DNA of 64,000 nucleotides from Aquatica leii (Eukaryota > Arthropoda > Insecta > Coleoptera > Lampyridae), in assembly GCA_035610365.1 (NCBI GenBank), contig CM069432.1, forward strand, positions 221,982,532 through 222,046,531. The letters are read 5' to 3'. The notes under the pieces were generated by a model. That model worked only from the letters and a program-made list of their open reading frames with translations. It searched no databases and had not been told where the DNA came from. The translations under genes were made by a program, and so were the position numbers. Of the stretch, positions 23,601 to 35,162 are shown in pieces (position 1 is the first letter of the stretch; each line of letters starts with the position of its first letter).

Positions 23601-23680
23601 GTTATGGCGAATTGGTGTTGGCGTATGAATGCTTAAAAAATGGATTAAAATCTTGTGTTATAATTACTGGTAATGACTGT
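20640..23680. other. AT-rich stretch without recognisable genes
   Basis: Only long A/T runs and a short ACGT repeat at 23525-23539. Two slightly more GC-rich islands (about 21250-21345 and 22280-22370) have no recognisable content. Confidence 0.6.
23525..23539. repeat. ACGT tetranucleotide repeat
   Basis: ACGTACGTACGTACG, a short perfect microsatellite in otherwise A/T-rich sequence. Confidence 0.9.
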
Positions 23681-23689
23681 AAGTGTTGA

Positions 23690-24075
23690 AATATTGCTTA
23701 GCAAATCTAAATTTCCGTGTATTATTTGCAGGTTCTCAAGGACGACTGTCTCATGACAGTTGTTCTGGGACATTGCTGACGAGACGAATAAAGCATCTAG
23801 ATCCTTGTTCAAACCTCAATAACATTTTTCGCGATGTAATTTGTGATAACCCGTTAGCAGTAAAAAAACCTATAAATATTTTCATGTCGTCAAAGTCAAA
23901 TGTTTGTATTCAGAAGCCCGGAACAAAGATGTTGTTTTAAGTCTTTTTTGTAAGCATTGCAAATCTACAGCAACATCAACGGCAGTACTTCCGTCTAACT
24001 TGAGTGTTTGTGACAGGCAATAGCTGCTTGAAGTTAGCAACAAAACCGTTTGACCATTCCATTAGCCTGTAGTCT
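23690..24075 (-). pseudogene. Ty3/gypsy integrase, C-terminal portion
   Basis: Minus-strand translation gives QANGMVKRFCC, LQAAIACHKHSS, TEVLPLMLL and ICNAYKKD, separated by single stops. The normal integrase pattern is 'ANGMVERFHRQLKAA....WxExLPxVLLGIRTAxKED', so the glutamate of the catalytic triad is replaced by Lys here. Downstream sequence to about 23690 fits loosely with an integrase C-terminal domain (DMKIF.. FIRLVSNVPEQ). The plus-strand open frame at 23683-23940 is an antisense shadow of this. It is probably the 3' part of the same decayed minus-strand element as the RNase H piece at 25.7-25.9 kb. Confidence 0.75.
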
Positions 24076-24180
24076 GTCTATAATTTTTTAGTGATGGTAG
24101 TAAATCAAGAATGTGTTGAATGTGCTCAAACTTGTCGCTAGGTAGTATGATTTGAATTAACATTTTTACCAGAATTTATC

Positions 24181-24292
24181 CGTAACTTTAATGCAGGCGA
24201 CTAACTTAGTGAGTGCATTGCAGGTCTTGGTGTGCTAATCATAATGTAATTTAGAAAGGCGCCAAAACGGTTGGAAGTTAGTAATGGAAGAT
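24181..24292 (-). repeat. Dispersed repeat of about 110 bp, copy D
   Basis: Reverse complement reads CTTCCATTACTAACTTCCAA then CCGTTTTGGCGCCTTTCTAA, AGACCTGCAATGC and TTAGTCGCCTGC..AAGTTACG. The same ordered blocks occur at 44089-44175, 51700-51812 and 61689-61800. This copy lies just upstream of the minus-strand integrase fragment. Confidence 0.75.
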
Positions 24293-25109
24293 ACCGTTTA
24301 AATTTATCTAACACTGAAAGAAAACAAATGAAAAAACATAGGTTATAACAACTAACATATTAAATTTATTAAAGAAAGAAAGGTTAGAAAAAAGAAAAGA
24401 TGTAGTATTACATATATGCTATTAATTAAGAGTACTTAGGTTAATATCATAAACAATAATCGATAATGGAAGTCCCCTTTAGTTGGGCAACACGTCGTAC
24501 ATAAAACACATTTACGTTGGTAAGTATAACACAAATATCCAATATCTTGTGATTCAGCGAAACAGAGCGCACCGTTTAATAATAGATTACACAAAAAAAA
24601 TGTATACGTAATTGTGACAACAAACATAATATGTACGTACAGTTGTGCGTGCAAACGACTGACAACGTAGATAAGAGAAAATTTAAATAGAAAAGCACAT
24701 TCCCTACAATTATACAAATAATTTTTTTAGGTTCATACGATCTATGAGAAAAAATCAGATGCGTCAAGTTTCCGCCAAATTAATACCGATATTTTAGTAA
24801 ACAAACCTACCAATTCATTTATAATTTAAGCAATTAACCAACGGTTTCAAAGTTCTCAATTAACGTAGGTTGAACATCACTTTTAATACTTTGTAAATTC
24901 TAGCGTCTTCATAAGAACTTTCCCAAGGTGAACAAAGAGGTGTCAATATCTCAACATGTTGCTAATGGCAAAATAGAAAATTAAATTGCCCCGCAAAATG
25001 ACAATGTATTCTTACCCTAATTAATTTCTCAACCCAAGCGCATCTTAAATCGTCATTTAGTACAAAATCGACGTGGATAACATTTAATGGGTTCTTATGC
25101 GCCTGCTTT

Positions 25110-25487
25110 TTGTTCTGCACAAAATCGAAAGAATCGATTCAAATTGTAACCACACATATCCCAAGGACAGATGACGTTCTGTATTCTGTATACTTCCGAG
25201 AAAAAATTCATACAGTACAAAAATCATACCAAAATATTTTTAACATACAATGTTTTGTATCAGTAGTTTGTCGTAACGGAATTCCAACTTTTTATATTCA
25301 TTCTGGCAAACAGACATGGGCAACGATCTTAGCTATGATCTATCCAGACATGTCTGTAAATACGACTAGATTTTTAATGATGGTAGTAAGCCAACGATCT
25401 CGAGATGTGTCGAAACTTTTGTTAGATAGCATAAAGTGGCAATTAGAACTGACGTGTGGCTTGATATTTTACATTGTTAACTTTTGA
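25110..25487 (-). pseudogene. Possible gypsy integrase core remnant
   Basis: On the minus strand a weak series (RDRWLTTI, then GIPLRQTTDTK, then EYRTSS) follows the spacing of an integrase core ('DRFTRWPEA.. FGxPxxITTDxG.. RxRTTxYHP'). The order after the RNase H fragment fits gypsy pol. Similarity is low and stops are present. The plus-strand 125-residue open frame here has no recognisable family. Confidence 0.3.
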
Positions 25488-25720
25488 CATTATTTTTTTA
25501 TGTTTTTGTTGATGCTGAGCTAGACTAATCTTGTAGTAATTCAGCGAAAAGCGTATAAACAACCTACCGATTGCAGTGCTAAACCAAGTGCAAATGGACG
25601 AGTAAGTTCCCTTACATGGAAAGTATCTATTTTAATACTTATTGGCGGCAGTGCCGTCAAAAAACCAGTGCCGGCGTGAATTTTGTTACAAATTACTATT
25701 TATAGCAATTACGTAAATAA

Positions 25721-25918
25721 CTACAGTGTGTCGGCAACAATGTTGTCTCCCCCGCTGATGTGCCCGAAGTCGCTTGTAACTTGTTTAATAACATCTAAGT
25801 AGCGGAGTTTGACTACGTAACTAACTAACGCTAACAATTTACGGACATACGCATTATATGTGAACTGAGATGATGTTACCCTTTTGAAAGCAAAGGCAAT
25901 TAGTTGCCGAGACGGCAC
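25721..25918 (-). pseudogene. Ty3/gypsy RNase H fragment with internal deletion
   Basis: The minus-strand frame reads RQLIAFAFKRVTSSQFTYNA, then LLALVSYVVKLRYLDVIKQV, then FGHISGGDNIVADTL. These are the two ends of a gypsy RNase H ('..SRELLAIxxAVKHFRxxLE..' and '..DIRHVSGKDNVVADxLSR'), joined without the roughly 50 residues normally between them. That middle part includes the TDHKPL strand, so the enzyme would be dead. Confidence 0.75.
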
Positions 25919-26094
25919 TCCCGTTTTTCTTTATCAGCTACCGTTTTTAAGGAAACCATCCTTTCTTTTTATTAAAAAATTTAAGGCTAAAACAATAAAT
26001 GTAAAACATCAGAAATAAATATGTTTGGTTTGTGTTTGCTTTTTTTTGTACACTAATTTTTTAAAAATATTTTTTTGTAGTCTGAGGACCAAAA

Positions 26095-26640
26095 AAAATC
26101 TATTTTTAATTTTTCAACGACAGCTTGATAATAATACAATCAAGTTATTTGAACATTGTTTAACATCATTCATTCTGTTTAATGGTGAATACTACAAACA
26201 GATAGATGGTGTACCAATGGGATGGCCAATTTCTCTGTCTATTGCTAATTATCATATAGAACATTTTGAAGAAGAAAATCAAGCTAAAATTATGGCTTAA
26301 ATATGGAGATATCTTTGCGATTTGGTCTCATGCTGAAGATGAACTACCAATTTTGTTATTCTACCTTTTGTTTCCAACAAAAGTGATAAAATTGGAAGAA
26401 TACTAAGTAAACATAAGATAAAAGTAAATTATAACACTATAACTAAAATTAAAAATTTGTTGAATCTTATAAAAGACAAAATACCTGTGGAGTGTCCCAT
26501 GCACCTGTGGCGAAACTGATAGAACTATATATGAGATTAAAAAAATTAAAAACATCTTTGTTTACTACAAGGCATTGAAAATGATCATAAATGGATAATA
26601 CCAATTGATAATTCAAATTGTATTAAATAAATGTGTTATG
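26095..26640 (+). pseudogene. Penelope-like element: reverse transcriptase and start of GIY-YIG linker
   Basis: The open frame has FILFNGEYYKQIDGVPMGWP, the Penelope-type RT motif ('F.YNxxxYxQxDGVxMGxPLSPxxANxxMExFE'). In the next frame WLKYGDIFAIWSHAEDEL replaces the expected 'WxRYVDDxFVIWxHG', so the catalytic YVDD is degraded to YGDI. Near 26390-26490 DKIGRILSKHKIKVNYN and NLIKDKIPVE match the linker before the GIY-YIG domain. PCTCGETDRTIYEIKK marks the start of that domain in a third frame. LTR-like ends were not identified. Confidence 0.8.
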
Positions 26641-26730
26641 ATGGAACTTTTATGTCTAAAATCAGTAAAAAAATTTATTTAAACGGTATGAACAAATTTA
26701 ATATCGTATACGCATAATTTATTAAATGTG

Positions 26731-27290
26731 CTAGAAATATATCTGTTCGAAATATCTTTTTTTAATAGCAATACAAGCTTTGCATCGTCGAACCATTAAT
26801 TGTTGAACTTGCTCAAGAATTCCGGCGGTAATCCGGATTGCATGAAAACCATTAATTATCTGGTCGCAGAGGCTTTCTAAAGTAAGAATTTATGTAGAGT
26901 ATACAAGGTAGCGCTACAAGAAAAACCACTGCTATTTCAACAATTTGCAAAATTATTATTTGAGGACTTCTAGCAGCAAGGCTGGTGAAACACCGTCATG
27001 CAAAACGTTGTTAGGTAAAATTAGTAAAACATTCTTCAATAAATGTATGTAATCAAGCTCATTTAATCTATCTGCTAAAAACATTAGTCTTATTTGATAA
27101 TCGTCAACAATGCTAGCCCAAATGTTGTATGAGAATGTTTGTTGTTGTCTTGATTGTGTAATTGCGCGAAGATTTTCTGGAGACCATTGATGGTCAGTTA
27201 ATGTCAAAAACAACAGATTAGTAGTTTGGATTAACACAAACAATTCGCTTCATTAAAACCTCGCAATCGCTGTAAGTGATAAAGGTACAA
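26731..27290 (-). pseudogene. Mariner-type transposase, C-terminal half
   Basis: The minus strand reads HQWSPENLRAITQSRQQQTF, SYNIWASIVDD, LADRLNELDYIHLLKNVL and LHDGVSPALL. This corresponds to the DDE middle region where 'HDGxPAH' carries the second catalytic Asp. A further segment, ILEQVQQLMVRRCKACI then KRYFEQI, is the typical C-terminus, ending at TAG 26733-26731. The block with the third acid ('SPDLTxxDFFLWG') is missing between them. It is closer to the 'VxRRCxxCIxxxGxHFEHLL' subgroup than to the 7.7-8.75 kb element. Confidence 0.8.
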
Positions 27291-27752
27291 TAGCCGTTCA
27301 TGCAGAAGTCTGTACAATTCAAAACAGCTACCTCTAAAGATAATTTTCTTTTGCCTACTTTTATCTATTTTCTAGCGTAACACCATCAAAATCACGCTAT
27401 GCTAATCGCAAGGATGCTTTTTTTTATAAAAGAAAACTATTTCTTTTAAAGTTTTTTAAGCTAACTCAGTAGTTGTTTTTAGTGATGAAAACACTGATAG
27501 GGAGCTTGATTCAAAGGATCGTGTAACGAAACGATGAAACGCTCAGATGAAACAAATCTGGGACTTATGATTTGTTTTATGTTCTAAAAAAAAAGTCTTA
27601 ATTTCACTCAGCAATACTGAAAAATAATGATAGTAATTGCAGAATTAGATCCGCGGAAGCTTCCGAAGCCTTGTACGCTGCAAAAACGGTAAAATATAGA
27701 TGAAAATTGCACATAAACATATTTATAGAGCAAAAAATTTGCTACAAAAAAG

Positions 27753-27885
27753 GCCGCGGGAGGGTATAATTATATCTAATAATTTAAGAGTTACAGAATT
27801 TTAAGGTAATGCGAGACATTTTTGTACAACTTTGCACACTTTGTATCTTATAAACCATTGAAGGTAATTGTACCCTTCCGCGAAC
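27753..27885. repeat. Short inverted repeat (20-bp arms)
   Basis: GCCGCGGGAGGGTATAATTA (27753-27772) opposes TAATTGTACCCTTCCGCGAA (27865-27884), about 16 of 20 matching. It could be a tiny MITE. A related CCGCGGAAG stands alone at 27653. Confidence 0.5.
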
Positions 27886-28917
27886 ATTTTTATAGTAAAT
27901 TTATTAATTTAGTTACACGATTCATTTTAAAAATGTACCAAATAACACTTGGAGGGAACAACTGAAAATTAAAAAAACGTATAAACTAGGGGTTCATTAA
28001 ATTTTTGCATAATAAGGAATTTGACGAACTAAAATTATTACATATTTTATTGGAGTTTAAATAAAATTCTGTATAAAAAAACATATAGGATTTGTCAAAT
28101 AAATAAAAATAATAGAAACTTAAAACTGCGAATAAGTTAACCAAAATGTCAAACACTAAACTGCCATTAAAATACAGGTGTTTGTTGTGATACTGACTTG
28201 AAAATTTTAACCAAAAAAATTTAATGCGGATTTATGGGGAGAGACTTAACTATATCTGTTCGCCGTACAGAATAAGAATAAAACCAGAAAATGTCAACAC
28301 CGGATAAATACTTGGGATGGGCCAGTAAGTTAGTGGTGGTTTGGCATTGGCAGTAGTTAAAGATGTGGTGGTTAGTAATAAACAAAGAGGTAAGTACTTA
28401 AACTTGTTTCTCAAAAAGCAAGATAACTAAAGACATTAGGGTGCCTTCGGACTAGGCATGAAATATTTGAACGTGTAACCGTTTAAACGTTTGTATTATT
28501 ATAAATATTTACGAAATCACTAAACGTGTAACCATATCTGGTTACCCAAACGTTAATCAATTAGTCACTTCTTTCTCTTATAATCAAATGTTTACTTGGA
28601 CATATTACGTTCGTTTTGCTTCTTAAAAGTAACAATTGTTAATTCTCGTATATTAGTAGGCACACACTGAAATCATAACGTGCGTGAGGATGCAGTAGTT
28701 ACACCGTCTAATGTAATTACAATTGCTGAGAATGCGCTGGTTGATGAACAGTTAACAAGATTTTTAAGTACTAGGTTTAGCAAAAATCAAATGCATTAGT
28801 CAATTGCTTACTTATTTATTTAGACTTTTCTTAATATTTGTGTCCAAATTAAAAACAAAAAAAGAACATGAGTACATCATCCATTTGTTTGGTTTTTCAA
28901 TTTTATAATTTTTATTA

Positions 28918-29262
28918 TTGTATTCTAGCGCCCCCGGGATGTATAAGTGTGTATGGATTCAGGGTGTTGGTCCGTCCAGTGTGATTAGGATTGCTGAAAG
29001 CAGTCGGCTGTATCTGTATCCAAAACCACAAACCTTGCAACAACCGAATAGTTATAAAGCGGTGTTTATAAAGTGTCTAAAATTATTTTCAAAGCGAGAA
29101 GATGCACAACACAAGCGTTTACAAACGAGTACGGAACGAGTTCCTGTATATCGGCTACGGCAGAAGCACCGCACAATAGAGCAAAATGTAAACGGTATGT
29201 TACATTCGGAACCGAAACACCATAGAAATAATACCTGTAGACAGAGTATAGATAGAGTGTAA
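28918..29262 (+). CDS. Unrecognised 114-residue open frame in a GC-richer patch
   Basis: The frame is polar and basic (EQNVNGMLHSEPKHHRNN) and unlike any family I recognise. It sits in a patch of about 400 bp with distinctly higher GC than its neighbours, so it may derive from an inserted element. Part of it (29101-29139) recurs in diverged form at 29264-29302. No promoter, splice or codon evidence supports expression. Confidence 0.2.
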   Translation: MYSSAPGMYKCVWIQGVGPSSVIRIAESSRLYLYPKPQTLQQPNSYKAVFIKCLKLFSKREDAQHKRLQTSTERVPVYRLRQKHRTIEQNVNGMLHSEPKHHRNNTCRQSIDRV

Positions 29263-29302
29263 AGATGCACAACAGAAATGTCTACAGACAAATACGGAAC
29301 GA
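29101..29302. repeat. Diverged direct repeat (39 bp, period about 163 bp)
   Basis: GATGCACAACACAAGCG..ACAAACGAGTACGGAACGA at 29101-29139 matches GATGCACAACAGAAATG..ACAAATACGGAACGA at 29264-29302. Confidence 0.65.
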
Positions 29303-29309
29303 TGTTTTA

Positions 29310-31170
29310 TCATCGCGCAGCAATTCTTGAAAATCAACGGTCTCATTAGTTGTGATCACAAAAAATGCTCTATATGTCATCGGTGTTGGTAATTCATCCT
29401 CTTCCAGCGATTATGAGGTTATGAGAAACAATTCCCAGGCATTTCATGGATAAATGTTAAATACAAACAATTGCTGAATTATCATACGACTTTATTTCCG
29501 TTTAATATGCACCTAGAATATTAGTTATTTGTTTTTTTAAATTTTTTTGTTTTATGTATGAATTTTTTTAAAAATCGTAATAAACCTTGTTTATTATATT
29601 ATGTAGGTAAAATTGTGTTTGTTTTCAACACCTTCCGATAGTTGCAAGATTTGTGATATCTATGAATTTTTGTTAAATGGTCGTGTAAGTCTAAATTTAC
29701 TTATTTTTTTGCTTTAAAATCCGGCCTAACTCACAAGTTGATAACGTAACCTTTTGTAGGTTCTTAGATAGATTTTAGTTGCTTGTTTAAGTTCCTCGAT
29801 TTCTTTCACTTCCCGATATAAGTCTTTATGAAAGTAGACGAACTTTTATTACAACATTTACACGCTCGAAATCCGGAAGACGTTCTTTTCTTAATATAGA
29901 TTTACATTATGGAAACCTCTGCTATTATTTTTCAAATATTAATTAAAATGTAAAAACCACGACTTCGTAAAACAAGCAAGGTATAAAATTGCTGTAAAAC
30001 ATATTTTAATGTTACAATAATTTTTATAACGTTAACGTTATAGTGTAAATGTGTTTGTAAATACATTACATTTTAACTTAAACGTTGTTATTTTACATGC
30101 GTTGTTACACGGGATTGAAAGACAAATGGTGTTTAGTTCCTTCAAAATAAAACTCCTAAAAAATAACAATTGTTTTAAATGCTAAAAGTTGTGTTGAAGT
30201 TGTATACCTCGGAAGGTTAATTTTAATTTCTCGCTATAGCTTGTTATTGATTATTCTTAATACTAACAAAGAGTTATTTCAAGTGTAAACAGGTTACAGC
30301 GATGGACACTGAGAGTACTTAATTTTACAAATTTAATTAAATACGTTTCTACTATAATAACGTAGTCGTATTTTATAACTGATGATATTTTTACTATAAA
30401 TGAGTAATTACAATGTATATTATATTGATACAACGTTAAAACTTGTTAAAACGAAAACTTAATTCATCGTTATATCATAAATCATCTTTCACAAACTTAG
30501 GTATTATCAATCGCTTTATTATTAAATATAACGTGAACTTCATTTTGACTTAAAGTAATTGAATTATTGACCAGTCTAGATGTTTCATTGTCAAACTTAA
30601 TAAACATGTCTTTGAAGTTTTAGGTGTACCTAGTAAATATTTGATATAAGTAATTTTAAAGTTTACGTCTCTGTTTTTGCCCAATATATGTAATGTTTCT
30701 GTAATATTGATATCAATGAATAAAGATATATGATACACAAATATTTGCTTAAAATTGAACCTTGAATTATTTATAACATCGACTACAAAACTTACATAAA
30801 TTACTTTGCACATAAATTAGTAGTACTTATCTTGTTAGTACATAAAGTTATATACTTTAACAAATGTTGCAAATGTTAACGGTTTAATATATTGTACAAA
30901 AGTTAGAATCGAGTATATATATATACATATATAAGTTTATATTTACTGCAATCTCAATGCATAAATATTTACCTTTTACAGTTACAAAAAAAATTTCAAT
31001 GCTGAAGAGTCCAAATATGACGAAATAACTGTCTACTAATAATATATAACACAGAATCATAATTATTTATTGTATAAAATTTTTAAATTAAATAATATAT
31101 AGATATTTATTATTTAAGTATAAAAAAACATATTAAAAAAAATTAGAATACGTATAACAGCCGTAATTGA
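29310..31170. other. AT-rich stretch without recognisable genes
   Basis: Includes a short TA/CATA-rich tract at 30913-30935. The 87-residue minus-strand frame at 30550-30813 carries no family signature. Confidence 0.5.
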
Positions 31171-31182
31171 CACAATAGTAAT

Positions 31183-34100
31183 AGTGGCGGCTCGTGAGGT
31201 CGGGTTTAAGATAGGTTACATTTTTTAAAATGTTTGTTAGTAATGTGAACGTTTTCAGATATTGTAACATAAGTCTAAAAATTAGGTACGTTAATATTGG
31301 TATGACTAAGCTTTCTTTCGATGGTCAAATGCATGGAGTCTGCCTCCATCTGGGTGTGAACTTTCTCCAAAAATTTCTGTTTAATTATTATTTTTGATTT
31401 CATTCTTAGATTGAAAAAGGCATTGGCCAACGTTGAATTTTTGTTCGGCGATGTACATTCATCACTGTACATTACAATAATTTGTTCGGGCGCAATGTCT
31501 CTCTCGACATGATCTTTTAAGAAGCTGCAAATTATTGAAGTACTTATTGCCATTTCCACTAGTACCACCAGCGGCCTCAAGTCATTAGTAGCAAAAACAA
31601 TCCTTACTTTTCATCTCGAAAAATGTTAAGTTATATACTACTAATTTGATTTTAAACTAATGTGACAAGATGTTTGTTTTAAGTGATAGTAAAACTGACT
31701 TCAAATCCATACAAAATACTCTATTTTGGGACATCTTATTTCGTATTTTTTTCTTGTTTCTTTTTTTTCTGTTGGTGTAAGTTACATCACCAGGAAAGTT
31801 TCTATTTTGATGAACCACACATTTGTAGCACTCGTTCTTTTAAAAAAAAAAGAGAGCGAGGTTTATTTTGTCAAAAACACAAAAAAAACAGTTGAGAATA
31901 GGGCTATTTGTTTTCCTAGACACTAGCGTTTTTTAGAATTGAAATAATAAAGCTTTCCAGTTATTTTCTAAATAAAGTTTGTTTGATGATGACCGACAGT
32001 AATGTGATTCTATCTTTAAAAGCTTTTTAAGCCAACCTAGAACCATGTTATCATTAAAATCATGTGTTTTTAAGAACATTTCCTTGCAAACTCTGACAAG
32101 TTGTTTTTGTTTCTTGATATGATATACCATTAATTTTTCTCTGCCTTATGTTGTTTTGTTTTGCTTATTTTTATGTCATTTTACGTTATTTGATTTTACT
32201 AGGAATGTTACATAAATCTTCCTCTCGGATTTCATAATAATAAAATTTTGTAAATATGTTTTGCATTTTATGATGGTATTTTTATTTGAAAATTTAGTTA
32301 CATAGTTCTCCAATTCTCCGTTTTTCTTTTTTTATATTATAACTTCATTGGCCATTAAAATTTTTCTTCCTTAAATACACTTCACCTTTTTTACGTTTTA
32401 GTGTCTCCCTATTGTCACTCTATGTTACTTCATTTACATATTGCGTTATCTGCCCTTTTATTCGTATAGAGGATCCTTCGTTTTGGTTTGCTTCGTGTGC
32501 TATTTTTTTACCATTGTTGATTTTTAATCATTTTCGAGTACATAATAAGGATAATTTCCAACTTCACGTTCAGTGTCGATGCTTTACTTTCCCCAACGAC
32601 TTTTGAAATGTTAAGAATGCTATATTTTTAAATTTTTGGAATATCCAATATTAACATGTTACTACTGAGTTCACTAGGCAGAAGACTTGTTATACAAATT
32701 TATTAAAATTTTCGTTCTCATATCGCAAGAATATTTTACTTCTTTAAGTTATTTGTTTTGATTCAACAGGTCTGTTTGGCACGTCTGGATTTTTTCCTTA
32801 GTTTTTGGCTGCGATTAGGGTTTAATACATAAGTAGTTTTTATGTACATTTGATACTGACATGTCCGTAATAGATACAAAAAAAAAGAAAAACTTAAGGG
32901 CGGCCCTACAGGATAATTTTTTTTTACAAAGTCATAACACTTACTAACCTATTTTTTTAAATACGTTATAACTTGCATAAAATCTTTAATTCATGTAACA
33001 GGAAAAACTTGTAAGTCCATTATATTTGCACAATAGTCAAAATTTTAATAGTACGAACATCCCGTAACTCTATCGCAGTATTTTAACAAGAATTAAATTG
33101 CTTAAATTAAATTAAAGATATTATCTTTTTAATAATATAAACGTGATTTAAGGTACCTACTTTCTATTATCGGCACGCAGTAACGTTTTAAAACTGCTTT
33201 AATCACAAAGTTATTTTAAAAAAAAACAGGACAGCACTTGTTTGCTTCCTAGTGTGTAACTTACAAGATAGGCGTTATAATTACGGTAAGAAATAGATTT
33301 AGTAATAAGAAATTACAGATATTATTGGAGTTACTGCAAATTCTTTGACAAATACACCAAAATTTTTTACAAAAGATGGCATTAAAATGTCAAATTTGAT
33401 GGATTATAGAGTTTTGCAGATTAAGTCAATAATATGTAGGTAACTGCCAAAATGTTTTATCGATTCTACTAGAATAAAGAAAACATAAACATAAAAAACA
33501 AAACAAGACATTCATCATATCACATTCACTACTCACTTATTTTTTAACCGAAAATGATCAAACTATTAAATTTACATTGACATGAAATGAAAGTTTTTAG
33601 TGATTGTAACATCACAAAAAAGAGAAAAATTAATTTTCTTAATAAACAAAAAAGACCGACTTTAAAAATAAATCGAATAAAATACACTAAAAAGTATAAA
33701 ATAATGATTTAATTTATTCAAATACATGTAAATTATCGGTTAATCCTACAGCAATGTCATACTCCAAAAAATCATTTTGTCAGTTAATTGTAACTAAATT
33801 ATATTATTTTTTACTTTTTAGTTCATTTATTGCAGTCAGTTTTTTTTAATTTTTTTATTATAAACTACACTAGACAATTAGCGTGTAAAATTACGTTTTA
33901 CAGTTTTATCTGCTTGATTTATTCCAAATTTAGAGTAGGTTTTCCGAGATACTTTTTCCCACTTTTTTTTTCTAACGACAGTCTTATAAATTCATTTTAA
34001 AAAATAGAATTTTTATATTATCTATCTATCGTTAATAACTTACAATAAATATTTCACTTAGAACACGTCGTACACGTTCTCCCAACCAATCAGTACTGAA

Positions 34101-34364
34101 CTGCGAACTATAACAACGCGAGCCCTTTTGCACGTTAAATCTGCATGTAAACATCTCGTAATAGGGATTGTAACCTCACGTTACAATGCTATGCTACATA
34201 TAAGGCATGTGGTTCAATGTTTTAGAAATATAAAGTAGATGATACCTATATTCTAATTATATGTTTGAATATTATAATATATAATAAGTTGTACTGGGTT
34301 TATTTTGTTTTAATGAACTTATGAGAGGCTTGCGCCCTATAATCATTATGAACCAGCCACCACT
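31183..34364 (-). mobile_element. Candidate DNA element of about 3.2 kb with AGTGGYGGCTSGT ends and a DUF7869-like protein
   Basis: The left end AGTGGCGGCTCGTGAGGTCG and the reverse complement of the right end (AGTGGTGGCTGGTTCATAAT) match in the first 13 bases with two differences. The flanks are similar (TAGTAAT on both sides, but offset by 3 bases), so the target duplication is not resolved. The only coding remnant inside is at 31275-32130 on the minus strand. The superfamily is uncertain; AGTGG-type ends with a possible 7-8-bp duplication would be compatible with hAT-like elements, but the protein is not a typical hAT transposase. Confidence 0.45.
31275..32130 (-). pseudogene. DUF7869-like insect protein, probable transposon-encoded, inactivated
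   Basis: The N-terminal piece has VRVCKEMFLKTHDFNDNMVL and SHYCRSSSNKLYLE, signatures of a large insect family of transposon-associated proteins of unknown biochemistry. Further along, KIKLVVYNLTFFEMKSKD is visible in another frame. The C-terminal open frame (31275-31580) has IVMYSDECTSPNKNSTLANA and QKFLEKVHTQMEADSMH, matching the family pattern 'SDGCxxQNxN.. QKxLExGHTQMExDSxHxxIE'. The S-D-E-C and HTQME acidic/His residues may belong to a DDE-like nuclease fold, which is inference. A deletion separates GWLKKL from the SHYCR block, and stops interrupt the middle. Confidence 0.65.
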
Positions 34365-34758
34365 AATTAGTAATCGCCTATGCAAAAAAAACCTATAAAA
34401 ATCGAATCAACTGAACTGGTATCATCACTTTGGTATGTGTTAATTGCGATTACATTTTATGTATATAAAAATGAGTTTAATATATTTTTTTAATTTTTAA
34501 ACTTTTTTAATATGGTTTTAGTAATTCTTAGTAGACATTTAAACACTAACCAAAAATTTTGATTGAACGATAAATGCATCAAAAATCTTTACGTTTAGTT
34601 GAAAGTAACTACTTTTAATAACAATATTAGAAAATAGTATATTAAAATATAGGTGAATATTAAAGTATTTAATAAATGAACTTTAAACTATCTTTAAATT
34701 ATCTACAAATGCTATACACCATTTTTTTATTGGTACACATAAATCATAAATGCTGGTA

Positions 34759-35162
34759 CAGTGAAACCTCCCTTAGCGGACACCTCTCTTACGAGGACAC
34801 CTCTCTTAAAAGGAGAGTTTTTAGTTCCCTAAATTGTATGCAATGAAATTTCCGTGTATTAAAACTTCTATTAACCGGATACTTTTATAAACAAAACAGC
34901 AACAACATAATTGTCACAAAATTGGAATCACTTAATAATCTAAACTCTCTTATACGGACACTTAGTATTAAATATTTACACAAAAAAAACCATAAACTTA
35001 AAGGATTTTTAATTTTCAACAGGCCGTTATGCTAAAAATGCTCCTGCTTTGGTTAATGCAGCTGCGTTTTCGTTAAAATTATCCTTTAAATTAAAAATGT
35101 CTGAAAGAAAAATGAAACAATTCACAATTTGTGAGAAAGTGGCGATTATTAATTTTTGTTGA
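34759..35162 (+). mobile_element. pogo/Tigger-type element, 5' end and transposase N-terminus
   Basis: After TA (34757-34758) the sequence CAGTGAAACCTCCCTTAGCG is a classic pogo/Tigger end. It carries the internal subrepeat GGACACCTCTCTTA twice and a relative (CTCTCTTATACGGACACTT) near 34945. An ATG at 35097 starts MSERKMKQFTICEKVAIINFC, the start of a CENP-B/pogo helix-turn-helix, ending in TGA at 35160-35162. A possible later scrap (SPEALTDSIKAQDNANLGSK) occurs near 35725. The right end was not found, so the copy is truncated. Confidence 0.7.

Noticed and set aside
23683-23940. 85-residue plus-strand frame containing GSQGRLSHDS, first read as a Harbinger-type transposase scrap
   Set aside because: The minus strand of the same and adjacent sequence gives a better ordered gypsy integrase alignment, so the plus frame is an antisense shadow.
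25110-25487. 125-residue plus-strand ORF
   Set aside because: No recognisable family; the minus strand fits, weakly, a gypsy integrase core in the correct order after RNase H.
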